In this document: piece after piece, positions 32,923 through 42,354 of the stretch | Numbering within the stretch: position 1 is the stretch's first letter | How the letters are laid out: every line of letters starts with the position of its first letter | DNA from: JAOEGB01 sp041262585 | GTDB lineage: Bacteria; Actinomycetota; Actinomycetes; Streptosporangiales; Streptosporangiaceae | Assembly: GCF_041262585.1 (NCBI RefSeq) | Contig: NZ_JBGCBZ010000001.1 | Span: 310,001-374,000, forward strand | Direction of reading: 5' to 3' | Length of the DNA: 64,000 nucleotides | Notes under the pieces: generated by a model | Told to the model about the DNA's origin: nothing | The model's database searches: none | Seen by the model: the letters and a program-made list of their open reading frames with translations, nothing else | Translations under genes and position numbers: made by a program

Positions 32923-33803
32923 CGACGACCCTCGCTCCGCAGCAGGTCGCCCGCCGCCCGGCGCCGGCCGCCAGCGCCTCGAAGACACGGTTGACGCTCT
33001 ACTGGGTCGCCAAGCACGCGGTCGCCATCGCTTTGTCGATCATGTTCCTGGGGCCGCTGGTCTTCATCGCCCTCACGGCCGTGATGAGCGACCACCAGGC
33101 GCTGACCTCGCAGCTGTGGCCGGAGACCTGGGAATGGGGCAACTTCGCCGACATCTTCGAGAAGGCGCCGCTGCTCACCTGGATCCGCAACACGCTGATC
33201 TACTCGGTGCTCGCGACGGTGTTCATGCTCCTGTCGTCGGTCCCCGTGGCGTACGCGCTGGCACGGTTCCGCTTCCCCGGCAGGAAGCTCGCGTTCCTTC
33301 TGGTCATCACCACGATGATGCTGCCGCCCCAGGTCGTGGCCGTGCCCGTCTACCTGATCTGGGCCCGCTTCCACCTGACCGGGACCCTGTGGCCGCTGAT
33401 CATCCCGATGCTGCTCGGAGACGCGTTCTCGATCTTCCTGCTGCGGCAGTTCCTGGTCACGATTCCACGGGACTACTCGGACGCCGCACGGGTGGACGGG
33501 GCCGGCGAGTTCCGGACGCTCGTGCGGGTGATCCTGCCGATGGCCAAGCCGGCCATCGCCGCAGTCGCCCTCTTCCAGTTCTTCTACTGCTGGAACGACT
33601 ACTACGGCCCCCTCCTCTACGCGGGGACCGACCTGGACAACTGGACCCTGTCCCTCGGCCTGGCCGCGTTCCGGTCGGTGCACCGCGTCCAGTGGAACCT
33701 CACGATGGCCGCCACCATGCTCGCCATGGCGCCGGTGATCATCGTGTTCTTCTTCGCCCAGAAAGTCTTCATTGAAGGGGTCAAGCTGACTGGAGTGAAA
33801 TAG
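32919..33803 (+). CDS. Sugar ABC transporter permease (MalG-type)
   Basis: A 294-residue permease with six helices. The EAA loop reads YSDAARVDGAGEFRTLVRVI at about residues 188-207. ATG 32919 overlaps the preceding stop by 4 bases, which sets the start. The C-terminus ends VFIEGVKLTGVK, the typical end of MalG-type subunits. Together with the MalF-type permease it makes the channel for the sugar bound by the lipoprotein. The next gene follows after 112 bp. Confidence 0.95.
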   Translation: MTTTLAPQQVARRPAPAASASKTRLTLYWVAKHAVAIALSIMFLGPLVFIALTAVMSDHQALTSQLWPETWEWGNFADIFEKAPLLTWIRNTLIYSVLATVFMLLSSVPVAYALARFRFPGRKLAFLLVITTMMLPPQVVAVPVYLIWARFHLTGTLWPLIIPMLLGDAFSIFLLRQFLVTIPRDYSDAARVDGAGEFRTLVRVILPMAKPAIAAVALFQFFYCWNDYYGPLLYAGTDLDNWTLSLGLAAFRSVHRVQWNLTMAATMLAMAPVIIVFFFAQKVFIEGVKLTGVK

Positions 33804-33915
33804 CCGTGAAGTAGCTCACAGCCATGCATCGTTAGCACGGAATGACGAAGGGAGGATGGCGCTCCGGCATCGGCCTCGCCGTGATGGAAGGCCGGGCAAG
33901 AGCGCCATACACCAT
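33804..33915 (+). other. Spacer before the GH4 gene with a long inverted repeat
   Basis: ATGGCGCTC (33856-33864) and GAGCGCCAT (33900-33908) are perfect 9-bp complements around a 35-base interior that contains further GGCC pairings. The stem could fold over the GH4 start region. GGGAGG directly precedes ATG 33856, too close to be an efficient ribosome site for that codon. Confidence 0.35.
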
Positions 33916-35178
33916 ATGAAACTCGCCGTTGTCGGGGGCGGTTCCACCTACACGCCGGAGCTGATCGACGGCTTCGCCCGCCTGCGCGACGAACTCGACC
34001 TGTCCGAGATCACACTGGTCGACCCGGACGAGAACCGCCTCGGCCTCGTCGGCGGTATGGCCACGCGGATGCTCGCCCGCGCCGGCCACCCGGCCAAGCT
34101 CACCACGACCACCAAGGTCGAGGAGGGCGTCGCCGGAGCGGGAGCCGTGCTGCTGCAGCTCCGCGTCGGCGGCCAGGCGGCCCGGAACGTCGACGAGACG
34201 CTCCCGCTCGAATGCGGATGCGTCGGGCAGGAGACGACGGGGGCCGGCGGCCTGGCCAAGGCGCTGCGGACCGTCCCGGTGGTGCTCGACATCGCCGAGA
34301 AGGTGCGCACCCACGCCCCGGGCGCCTGGATCGTCGACTTCACCAACCCGGTCGGCATCGTCACCAAGGCGCTGCTGGACGAGGGCCACCGCGCCATCGG
34401 CCTGTGCAACGTGGCCATCGGGTTCCAGCGCCGCTTCGCCGCCGGTCTGGGCGTCTCCCCGGACCGGATCTCGCTCGGCCACGTCGGGCTCAACCACCTC
34501 ACCTGGGAGCGCGCCGTCTATCTCGACGGCGAGGACATCCTGCCCCGCATCCTGGCCGACCACGGCGAGGAGATCGCCGAGAGCGTCGGCCTGCCGGTCG
34601 GGCTTCTCCGCCACCTGGGCGTGATCCCGTCGTACTACCTGCGGTACTACTACGAGCACGACCTCGTGGTCGAGGAGCAGAAGGTCTCCCCGTCCCGCGC
34701 GGCCGAGGTCGCGGCCATGGAGTCGAAGCTGCTGGAGATGTACGCCGACCCGTCGGTGGACACCAAGCCCGAGCTGCTGGAGCAGCGCGGCGGCGCGTTC
34801 TACTCCGAGGCGGCGGTCGCGCTGATCGCCTCCCTGGTGAACGACAGGGGCGACGTCCAGATCGTCAACGCCCGCAACAACGGGACGCTGCCGTTCCTCG
34901 ACGACGACGCGGTCATCGAGGTGCCCGCGACCGTCGGGACGGGCGGGGCGACTCCGTTGCCCGTGGACCCGGTCGAGCCGCTTTACCGCGGCCTGATCGC
35001 TCACGTCTCCGCATATGAGACGTTGGCGCTCGACGCGGCCCTGCGCGGCGGCGAGGACCGGGTCAAGGACGCGCTGCTCGCCCACCCGCTCATCGGGCAG
35101 GCGTCTCTGTCGGGCGACCTCGCCCAGCGGCTGATCGAGGCCAACCGCGCGTATCTGCCGTGGGCGGTGTCCCTGTGA
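33916..35178 (+). CDS. Family 4 glycoside hydrolase (6-phospho-beta-glucosidase type)
   Basis: A 420-residue NAD- and metal-dependent GH4 enzyme that opens glycosidic bonds by an oxidation-elimination route. The nucleotide motif KLAVVGGGSTYTPELIDGFA starts at residue 2, DFTNPVGIVTKALL and GLCNVAIG carry the catalytic and Cys metal ligand, and LNHLTWERA the His ligand. ATG 33916 matches the family N-terminus; an in-frame ATG 33856 would add 20 Arg-rich residues. The stop overlaps the kinase start (GTGA). It probably splits a phosphorylated disaccharide after the operon's kinase acts, or acts on its product. Confidence 0.92.
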   Translation: MKLAVVGGGSTYTPELIDGFARLRDELDLSEITLVDPDENRLGLVGGMATRMLARAGHPAKLTTTTKVEEGVAGAGAVLLQLRVGGQAARNVDETLPLECGCVGQETTGAGGLAKALRTVPVVLDIAEKVRTHAPGAWIVDFTNPVGIVTKALLDEGHRAIGLCNVAIGFQRRFAAGLGVSPDRISLGHVGLNHLTWERAVYLDGEDILPRILADHGEEIAESVGLPVGLLRHLGVIPSYYLRYYYEHDLVVEEQKVSPSRAAEVAAMESKLLEMYADPSVDTKPELLEQRGGAFYSEAAVALIASLVNDRGDVQIVNARNNGTLPFLDDDAVIEVPATVGTGGATPLPVDPVEPLYRGLIAHVSAYETLALDAALRGGEDRVKDALLAHPLIGQASLSGDLAQRLIEANRAYLPWAVSL

Positions 35179-36534
35179 TCGGAGCGCGCGGCGGGACCGA
35201 TCGCCCCCTGCGCACCCTTCTCGCGGTCGACGGGGGGAACAGCAAGACCGACGTCGCGGTCGTGGGGGGGGGGGGGCCCCGCCGCCCCCCCCCCCCCCCC
35301 CCGGGGGGGGGCCCCCCCCCCCCCCCCGGGGCCCCCCCCCCCCCCCGGGGGGGGGGGCGCCGAACGCGGGCCCCGGGCCGCCCCCCCCGGCGCCCGCCCC
35401 CCCCCCGCGGGGGGGCGGGGCCCCACCCCCCCCCCCCCGGCGGCGGGGGCGCCCGCCCCCCCCCCCCCCCCCCCCCGCGCCCGCGGCGCGGGGTTCGTCC
35501 CGCAGAGCGCCGGCGTGCCCGCCGCCATCGACGTGGTCGGCGAGACCGTACGGCGGGCCCTGGGCAGCCGGCCGGGCCTCCGTGCCGATCTCACGGCCCA
35601 TCTGGCGGACGGCGCACTGGACGGCCATTCGCCGGATGGTCACGTGGACGGGCACCTCGGCGACCTCCGCGAGCGGGTCGCCGTGCCGTACGTGGACCAC
35701 ATCGCGGCCTACGTCGCGGGCGCGGACCTGCCGATCGAGGAGGAGCGGCTCCGCGACGAGCTGCTCGCCCGCGGCTACGGCCGCAGTGTCGTGGTCGCCA
35801 ACGACACGTTCGCGCTGCTTCGCGCCGGGGCCACCACGCCCTGGGGCGTCGCCGTGGTCTGCGGGGCCGGCATCAACGCGGTGGGGGTCGCACCCTCAGG
35901 CAAGGTCTCCCGGTTTCCCGCACTGGGCACCCTCAGCGGCGACTGGGGCGGCGGCTACGGCCTCGGCGAGCAGACCCTCTTTCACGCCATCCGGGCCGAG
36001 GACGGCCGGGGACCGGACACCGCCCTGGTGGACGTCGTCCGCACCTGTTTCGGCACGGCGACGGTCGAGGACGTGGTCCTCGCGATCCACTTCGGGGACA
36101 TGTCCATCGACAGGCTGCACGACCTGGTGCCGCCCCTGCTCGTGGCGGCGCGGAGCGACGCCATCGCCCGGTCGCTCATCGAGCGGCTGGCCGACGAGGT
36201 CACCGCGATGGGCACGGTCTCGATGCGCCGCATCGACCTTCTCGGCGGGCCGTGCGAGGTCGTGCTCGGCGGCGGCGTGATGACCGCGGGCGACCCGCTG
36301 CTCATGCCGCTGATCGAGCAGCGGTTCGCGGAGCAGGCGCCGCACGCCCGGCTCATCGTCGCGGACGTGCCGCCCATCGTGGGGGCCGCGCTGCTGGGGC
36401 TCGACCGTCTCGGCGCCCCCGCCGAGGCGTACGACCGGGTGCGGGAGTACTTCCTCAGCCCGTCCGAGCAGGAGGCACAGGAGGAACCCGATTCGGGGGA
36501 GGACGCCGTCCCGGCGCCCGCCCCGGTGGGCTGA
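35175..36534 (+). pseudogene. BadF/BadG/BcrA/BcrD-type sugar kinase, frame broken by G/C tract
   Basis: GTG 35175 opens with RTLLAVDGGNSKTDVAVV, the phosphate-binding motif of the BadF/N-acetylglucosamine-kinase group. From about 35515 the rest of the kinase reads in a different frame: VVVANDTFALLRAGATTPWG, VAVVCGAGINAVGV, SGDWGGGYGLGEQ, ending at 36534. The two halves are separated by 230 bp of near-pure G/C homopolymer runs, and the total is one base out of frame. A sequencing or assembly error is the likeliest cause, so the real gene may be intact. A sugar kinase at the end of an uptake/GH4 operon makes biological sense. Confidence 0.75.
35264..35493. other. 230-bp near-pure G/C homopolymer tract, probable artefact
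   Basis: The tract is built of long G and C runs with only about three A or T bases (an AA at 35363-35364 and one A near 35426). No normal coding sequence looks like this, and it lies exactly where the kinase should have ordinary sequence between its phosphate-binding start and GFVPQSAGVPAAID. I take it to be a low-quality or mis-assembled region rather than biology. Confidence 0.8.
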
Positions 36535-36622
36535 GGCCCCAGACCCGGCAGCCGGACCGGCAGCCCGGACGTCATCGCGGTCGCCCGCGGAGCCCCTTAG
36601 GGGGGCCGCCCAGGGAGACGTG

Positions 36623-36664
36623 GACGCCGGGCGCTGACGCATGTCGCCGTCAGCGCCCGGCGTC
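36623..36664 (+). terminator. Terminator hairpin after the sugar operon
   Basis: A perfect 17-bp stem (arms 36623-36639 and 36648-36664) with loop CATGTCGC, about 90 bp after the kinase stop. It has no T-run, as in many actinomycete terminators. It also lies downstream of the convergent Lrp gene and may serve both. Confidence 0.8.
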
Positions 36665-36711
36665 ACCGCGTCCCGGGCCGGGGTGGAGGGGAACCGGCCG
36701 GGGTGGGGGCG

Positions 36712-37212
36712 TCACTGGCCGGCCTTCTGCTCGCCGTCGAGGCCCTTGTCCGCGTTCTTGCCGACCTCGGCGTGGATCTCCGGCGCGCGATGGTCGTACG
36801 GCGTGCTGAGGACGACCGTCGTCCGCGTGCTGACGTTGGCCGAGGCCCTGATCTGCTGCAGTAACTCCTCCAGGCCGAGCGGCGAGGCGACGCGCACCTT
36901 GAGGATGTAGCTCTCGTCGCCCGCCACGCTGTGGCACGCCTCGATGGCGGACAGATGCCTGAGCCGTTCGGGGGCGTCGTCAGGCGCGCCGGGGTCGTTC
37001 GGCTTGATGGACACGAACGCCGTCAGGGGCAGACCGATCTCGTCGTAGTTGACAAGCGCCGCGTAACCGCGGATCACGCCGCGTTTCTCCAGCCTCCGCA
37101 CCCGCTGGTGCACGGCCGAGACCGACAGCCCGGTCTCCTTGGCCAGATCGGTGAAGCTCATCCGGCCGTCTCTGGCCAGCAGCGTCACGATTCGGCGATC
37201 GATCTCCTCCAC
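36712..37212 (-). CDS. Lrp/AsnC-family transcriptional regulator
   Basis: A 166-residue regulator. The N-terminal HTH is FTDLAKETGLSVSAVHQRVR at about residues 21-40, followed by the RAM ligand domain (LTAFVSIKP, then IEACHSVAGDESYILKVRV). Members bind amino acids and form octamers. GTG 37212 is chosen because residues before it show no homology and TACCGT sits 6 bases upstream, suggesting a leaderless message. It stands alone; the target gene is not evident. Confidence 0.9.
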   Translation of the reverse strand: MEEIDRRIVTLLARDGRMSFTDLAKETGLSVSAVHQRVRRLEKRGVIRGYAALVNYDEIGLPLTAFVSIKPNDPGAPDDAPERLRHLSAIEACHSVAGDESYILKVRVASPLGLEELLQQIRASANVSTRTTVVLSTPYDHRAPEIHAEVGKNADKGLDGEQKAGQ

Positions 37213-37287
37213 CCCTGAACGGTAGCGCCGCCGGGGACCACACCGTGCGGCGAAGTGGTCACGGCATGATTCCATCCGAAATCCGGA

Positions 37288-38328
37288 TCAGGTGGCCGTC
37301 ACCCGGCGAACCGGCGACTCGGCCGACTTGCGTTTGGCCGGAACGTCGGAGTCGAATCTCACCTGCCAGTCGCCCGTGGACGGCACTTTCTTCTTGAAGG
37401 CGAACTGGCCCCGCGACCCCGTGGTCGTCGTCCCCTGGGCAGACGAGGCGGCGGCCCCGGCCGGATCGAAACGGAGCCGCACCGCCTTCTGGGGCAGCGG
37501 GTCCCAGCGGCCGGGCCCCTCCGCGACCCACACGACCAGCGTGCCCTTGTGCGTGGCCGTCCTGCCGCGCTTGCCGCTCATCGGGATGACCGAGTAGGCG
37601 ATCCTCGTCTGGGCCCCCGACCCCTGGACGGTCGAATGGACCTCGGCGCTACGGGTGGAGGCGACGGCCGCCGCCTCGGCGCGGGCGAGCCGCCGGGGCG
37701 CGGCGCGGAACTCCGCCCGCCAGAAGCCCGACTCGGTGGCCGTCACAGTCGTGGAGAAGACGCCCGATTCGTCGGTCTCGGCTTCCGCCATGTCGCGGCG
37801 GGAGAACATGCCGTCCGCCCGGAAGGTCAGCACGACCCGCTGCCCGCCGAGCCGCACCCAGTCCTCGTCCCTGCCGGCCTCCAGCAGCCCCCGGAAGGAC
37901 AGGGGGGCTCCCTCCTCGACGGGGTCCGGCGACAGGACGAACTCGGTGATCCTCGTCTCCGTGGCCTCCTCCCCGGCGACGACCCGGAACGCCCGCTGCT
38001 CGATCGACTCCCCGGCCCGCACGACGACCCGCCACTCCCCGCGCGGGACCTCCGGGTCGAGGACGTGCTCGGCGACCCAGGACTCCTCGAACGGCGAGCC
38101 GTCCACCTTGACGAAATCAAGCTCGATCCTGGGCCCGTCCGGGCCGGCCAGCTCGCCGCGCACAAGGTCGCGGGCGTCACCGGCCTCGCCCGCGCCGCCC
38201 GTGACGACCTCGACGCGGAGGGGCTCCCGCCGCCCCCGGATCACCGGATCGGGGGTGACCTCGACGAAATCGATGACCGCGAAGTCAGCGCGGCGTAACA
38301 GTCTCAGGAGAGGGAGGAGAAGTCGCAC
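37288..38328 (-). CDS. Hypothetical protein with Ig-like beta-sandwich repeats
   Basis: A 346-residue protein not assigned to a named family. It has three or more repeated segments of the type DFVEVTPDPVIRGRREPLRV and EFVLSPDPVEEGAPLSFRGL, then a GxWRAEFRA strand, typical of Ig-like domains. The first 12 residues (MRLLLPLLRLLR) are hydrophobic and basic but too short for a clear signal peptide. It lies 6 bp after the kinase-WD40 gene on the same strand, so the two are probably co-transcribed. A structural or ligand-binding role is possible. Confidence 0.7.
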   Translation of the reverse strand: MRLLLPLLRLLRRADFAVIDFVEVTPDPVIRGRREPLRVEVVTGGAGEAGDARDLVRGELAGPDGPRIELDFVKVDGSPFEESWVAEHVLDPEVPRGEWRVVVRAGESIEQRAFRVVAGEEATETRITEFVLSPDPVEEGAPLSFRGLLEAGRDEDWVRLGGQRVVLTFRADGMFSRRDMAEAETDESGVFSTTVTATESGFWRAEFRAAPRRLARAEAAAVASTRSAEVHSTVQGSGAQTRIAYSVIPMSGKRGRTATHKGTLVVWVAEGPGRWDPLPQKAVRLRFDPAGAAASSAQGTTTTGSRGQFAFKKKVPSTGDWQVRFDSDVPAKRKSAESPVRRVTAT

Positions 38329-38334
38329 GATGGT

Positions 38335-41300
38335 TCAGCACACCTTCCGGTAGGGCGCCTCGGGGATGAGGCGGCGCCAGTCGTTCACGGACAGCGAGGC
38401 GCCCGCGCGGGCGCACACCTCGGCGGCCGCCCGCCCCGGGTCGACGGTGTAGCGCTGGAGCGTCCCGTCCTCGCCCGCGCTGTAGAGATAGCGCCCGTCG
38501 CCCGCGAAGGACAGCGCGAGCACCACGCCCGTGTGCGTGGTGTACGGCCGGCCCAGCGGCACGTGGGTGGCGGCGTCCCACAGCCGGACCTCGCCGCTGG
38601 TGCCGCCCGTGGCCACCAGGCGGCCGTCGGGCGAGAACGCGATCGCCACCACGTCGTCGAGGTCTCCGGGGTCCGGCGCCAGCCTGCCCGTGGGCCGCAG
38701 GGTTCTCGTGTCCCACAGGCCCACCCCGAGCTGGTGGAACCCCACGGCGACGGTCGAGCCGTCGGGGCTGAACGCGATCGACCGCACTCCGTCGAGGCTC
38801 GGCCCGAAGGGCTGGTCGGTCACCGCTCCGGTGGCGAGATTTACGAGAGCGCTGTTCTGGCCGCCGATGGCGAGCACGCGCCCGTCCGGGCGGAGCGCCA
38901 TCACGTCCATGCCGGCGCGCGGGAGAACGCCCGTCCAGGCGTGGCGGGAGGCGTCCCACAGCCGCACCCGCCGCCAGTCGCCCGAGAACGGCGCGACCGC
39001 GAGCACGCCGGGCCCGAACGCCAGCCCGCCCACCGAGGCCGCGCCCGGAACGGCCACGGCCTTCGTGCGCCGCATTCCCGCCACGTCCCACAACATCACG
39101 GCCCCGGACCCGGCGGTCCGATCGGCGTCGGCGGCCACCCCCAGATCACCCGGCCCCGCCCCGTCAGCAGGCGTGGCCGTACCGGCCGGTGGGTCCGGTG
39201 TCATCTCGGCGGGCTCGGCCGTACCTGTTGCGAGGGTGCGTCCGTCGGGGCTGAAGGCGAGCGCCTCGGCAGAGGACGGCAGGGAGCCGAGCCGCCGCCC
39301 CCGACCCGCGTCCCACAGTTCGAGGCCGTCGCCGGTCTGTACGGCCAGCGTCCGCGCCCCCGGGGCGAAGGCCGCTGACACGGCGCCGGCTGCCACGGCC
39401 ACCGGCCGGGTGCCGAGCCGCACGTCGACCGTGGCGACGCCGCCCCCGCCCAGGAGGTAGCGCAGCGCCCGGCGGTCCTGCCCCATCCTGATGACCGGCA
39501 TGCCGGATGTGTCGCTCAACGAGTGGTAGACGATCGGCCGCCCGCCGGCCGCGTTCCAGAGCCCGATGCCCTCATGGTCGTAGGTCATGACATAGCGGCC
39601 GTCGTCGCTGTACGACAGCCACGCCGCGCCGGCGCCCTCCAGAACGGCGTCACGGCGACGGCCGGAGGCGAGGTCCCAGAAGCGGACGTCCCCGGCCCGG
39701 CTCACCGCCAGCGTCGCACCGTCCGGGCTGAAGGCGACGGCCTCACCGCCGCCGCCTCCGGGAGTGGGCACCTTCCGGCGCCGGGCCAGATCCCAGAGCC
39801 GGACGCGCCCGTCGCGGAACGTCGCCGCGAAGAACCTGTCCGAGACGACGACGTCCTCGATACGGCCGTCGCGGGCGACCTCAAGGACCTGCCTGCCCGT
39901 GCGGGGGTCCCACACCTGGCCGTGGTGGCCGGGCGAGACGACGGCGAGCAGCCGCCCGCCCGGTCCGAACGTCATTTCCAGCGCCCCGGTCCCGAACCGG
40001 GGACCGAGCGGCCTCCCGGACGCCACGTCCCACACCTGTAACGAATCCGCGCCCGCCACGGCGACCAGCCGGGCGTCCGGGCTGATGGCGACGGCGGCCG
40101 CGTCGGCCCCGACGCCCTCCACGGAGCCGACCCGGCGGCGCGCCACCACGTCCCACAAGATCGCCCGGCCCTGGTCGGCGACGGCGAGCGTCCGTCCGTC
40201 GGCGCCGAGGTCGAACCGCGCCGCCGCAGTCACCGGCGGAGGCGGGGAGATGTCCCGCTCCCGCTGCGCCAGCGAGCTGTAGAGGGCGGCCCGCGCCTCC
40301 GGCACTCCCGCGAGCCGCCACGCGGCGACGCTCAACGCCATCGCGGTGACCGGGTCGGCGGACCGCAGGGAGTCGGCGAGAGCGGCCGTCCTGCGCGCCA
40401 CCGCGGTGTCCCGCTGCCTCTCGGCGGACGCCCTCTGCCTGTCCGCGAAGGCCTTCTGGTCCACCGCCACCCCCGCCGAGGCGAGCGCCGCGGCGAGCAG
40501 TACGGCCAGCACACCGGTGACCTGGCGGCGGCGGCGCGCCCGCAGCCGCCCGAGAGCGGCGGACGCGTCGAGGAACGCGCTCTCCAGCAGGTTGAGGGTG
40601 ACGTGCTGGCGGCCGGTCGCGGCCCAGCCCAGGGCGTTGTCCAGGGATGTGCCGTGGTAGAGATCGCCGGGCCGCCGCCCGTTCTCGTCCCACAGCCGGG
40701 CGGCCTCGCTGAGCTGCCGGTGTACGCGCAGGCCCGCACGGTCGGCCTCGATCCACTCGCGCAGCCTCGGCCAGGCCCGCAGCAGCGCGGCACTGGCGAG
40801 CGACATCGTGTCGCCCTCGCGGACCAGCAACTCCGCCCGCGCGAACCCGGACAGGACGCGGTCGGCCGTCGGGAGATCCACCACACCGTCGAGCAGTTCG
40901 TCAGCGCGCACCTTCCTCGGCAGGTCGTCGGCCCCCTCACCCGGCATGACCATGCGAAGCAGAATCTGCGGCACCACCGCCTGGTCGGCCGCGCCCAGGC
41001 TCGTGTAGATGTCCTCCGCCAGCGCGGCCAGCGACGGCGGCGCCACGTCGGCGGGCGGCCGCATCGCCCCCGCGGCGCGCCTGCCCTCCGCGAGCAGCAG
41101 CGCGGTCTCGCCTCTCCCCGCCAGTTCCTCTTCTCGCCAGCCGCGCGTCGCCTCCCCGTCCTGCGCTCCCCCGCCCGCCGGCCGGCCACCGGCCGTACGG
41201 GTCACACCTTCGCCTGTTCCTCCCCCGCCCGTTCCAGGACCGCCCGTCTCACGGTCGTTCACGTCCTGGCCTCTGAGCAAGCTCATGAGCAGTTCGGGGG

Positions 41301-42189
41301 AGCTGGGGCGGGCCGCCGGGTCTTTGGCCATCGCGGCCACCACCAGGCCGCATAAGGGCTCCTGGAGCATGGACACATCAGGGTCCACCGCCAGGATGCG
41401 ATGCAGGAACGCGGCGACGCTGTTCTCCCCGAAGTTCCCCCCGAAGTTCCCCCCGACGTCACCGGCCGCCTCTCCTCCGGGGGCCAGCGCGAACGGCTCG
41501 CGGCCCGTCGCGGCGTACAGCGTCACCGCGCCCCACGCCCAGATGTCCACGGCCGGCCCGGCCCGCTGACCGAGGACGCTCTCGGGCGCCATGAAAGCGG
41601 GCGTGCCGGCGACATGACCCGTGGTCGTCAGCGACATCTCAGCCGTCCTGGCGATCCCGAAGTCGATCACCCGGGGGCCGTCCGGTCCGATCAGGACGTT
41701 GTCCGGCTTAAGATCACGATGGATGACCGACGCCTCGTGGATGGCGGTCAGCGCCGTCGCGATCCCCGTGGCCAGCCGGTACAGGTCGTCCGGCCCGTAC
41801 GGCCCGTTCCGCTCGACCGCCCGCCGCAGGCTGGGCCCGCCGACGAACTCGCTGACGATGTACGGCTGGGCTCCCTCGAGATCCGCCGCGATGATCCTGG
41901 CCGTGCAGAAGGACGACACCCTCCGGGCGGCGGCGGCCTCCCTGGCGAACCTGGCCCTCAGCTCCGCGTCTCCGGGACCCCCGCGGTGGGCACCGCCCCC
42001 GGCACCGCCGTTCTGCGCGCCGCCGAACCCGCCGTAGGAGTCCACTCGTAGCGCTTTGAGGGCCACGCGCCGCCCGGCGTCGTCGTACGCCTCGTAGACC
42101 ACACCCTGACCGCCCTCGCCGAGCCTCCCGGCGAGCCAGTAATCACCGATCCTCCGCGGGTCCCCCGGAGCCAGGGGCGCCATCGCCAT
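38335..42189 (-). CDS. Ser/Thr protein kinase fused to WD40 repeat domain
   Basis: A 1284-residue protein. The kinase domain has the glycine loop at 24-32 (GEGGQGVVY), Lys45, HRDLKPDN at 157-164 and DFGIAR at 176-181. A Pro/Gly-rich linker leads to a helical region around residues 430-560 resembling that before WD40 propellers in STAND proteins, but no NTPase P-loop is present. One membrane-type helix lies near 560 (GVLAVLLAAALASAGVAV). The C-terminal half has many WD40 repeats (several VAFSPDG, LATG and LWDxxx units). ATG 42189 has GGGAGG upstream. It is divergent from nothing; the Ig-like gene follows it. Confidence 0.9.
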   Translation of the reverse strand: MAMAPLAPGDPRRIGDYWLAGRLGEGGQGVVYEAYDDAGRRVALKALRVDSYGGFGGAQNGGAGGGAHRGGPGDAELRARFAREAAAARRVSSFCTARIIAADLEGAQPYIVSEFVGGPSLRRAVERNGPYGPDDLYRLATGIATALTAIHEASVIHRDLKPDNVLIGPDGPRVIDFGIARTAEMSLTTTGHVAGTPAFMAPESVLGQRAGPAVDIWAWGAVTLYAATGREPFALAPGGEAAGDVGGNFGGNFGENSVAAFLHRILAVDPDVSMLQEPLCGLVVAAMAKDPAARPSSPELLMSLLRGQDVNDRETGGPGTGGGGTGEGVTRTAGGRPAGGGAQDGEATRGWREEELAGRGETALLLAEGRRAAGAMRPPADVAPPSLAALAEDIYTSLGAADQAVVPQILLRMVMPGEGADDLPRKVRADELLDGVVDLPTADRVLSGFARAELLVREGDTMSLASAALLRAWPRLREWIEADRAGLRVHRQLSEAARLWDENGRRPGDLYHGTSLDNALGWAATGRQHVTLNLLESAFLDASAALGRLRARRRRQVTGVLAVLLAAALASAGVAVDQKAFADRQRASAERQRDTAVARRTAALADSLRSADPVTAMALSVAAWRLAGVPEARAALYSSLAQRERDISPPPPVTAAARFDLGADGRTLAVADQGRAILWDVVARRRVGSVEGVGADAAAVAISPDARLVAVAGADSLQVWDVASGRPLGPRFGTGALEMTFGPGGRLLAVVSPGHHGQVWDPRTGRQVLEVARDGRIEDVVVSDRFFAATFRDGRVRLWDLARRRKVPTPGGGGGEAVAFSPDGATLAVSRAGDVRFWDLASGRRRDAVLEGAGAAWLSYSDDGRYVMTYDHEGIGLWNAAGGRPIVYHSLSDTSGMPVIRMGQDRRALRYLLGGGGVATVDVRLGTRPVAVAAGAVSAAFAPGARTLAVQTGDGLELWDAGRGRRLGSLPSSAEALAFSPDGRTLATGTAEPAEMTPDPPAGTATPADGAGPGDLGVAADADRTAGSGAVMLWDVAGMRRTKAVAVPGAASVGGLAFGPGVLAVAPFSGDWRRVRLWDASRHAWTGVLPRAGMDVMALRPDGRVLAIGGQNSALVNLATGAVTDQPFGPSLDGVRSIAFSPDGSTVAVGFHQLGVGLWDTRTLRPTGRLAPDPGDLDDVVAIAFSPDGRLVATGGTSGEVRLWDAATHVPLGRPYTTHTGVVLALSFAGDGRYLYSAGEDGTLQRYTVDPGRAAAEVCARAGASLSVNDWRRLIPEAPYRKVC

Positions 42190-42354
42190 CCGGTCCTCCC
42201 CGCCGCTCTCCGGCCGTCCCCCCACCCCCGAGGGACGGCATGACCCGATGGTCCTACGCCTTTCCCCACCGGCCAAGAGGTTTCCCGGCGCCGTTCCCGC
42301 GGCGCTGTCCCCGTGTTGCCATCGCCTCGGCGACAAGACGCCGAGGCGGCGTGG

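Noticed and set aside
33856..33915. GH4 start at the upstream ATG 33856
   Set aside because: Adds 20 Arg-rich residues before the conserved Rossmann strand; GGGAGG is directly adjacent, which is poor spacing.
35160..36809. One long frame running through the G/C tract
   Set aside because: After the tract this frame is not the kinase frame; the true C-terminal kinase motifs are in another frame. It is an artefact of the tract.
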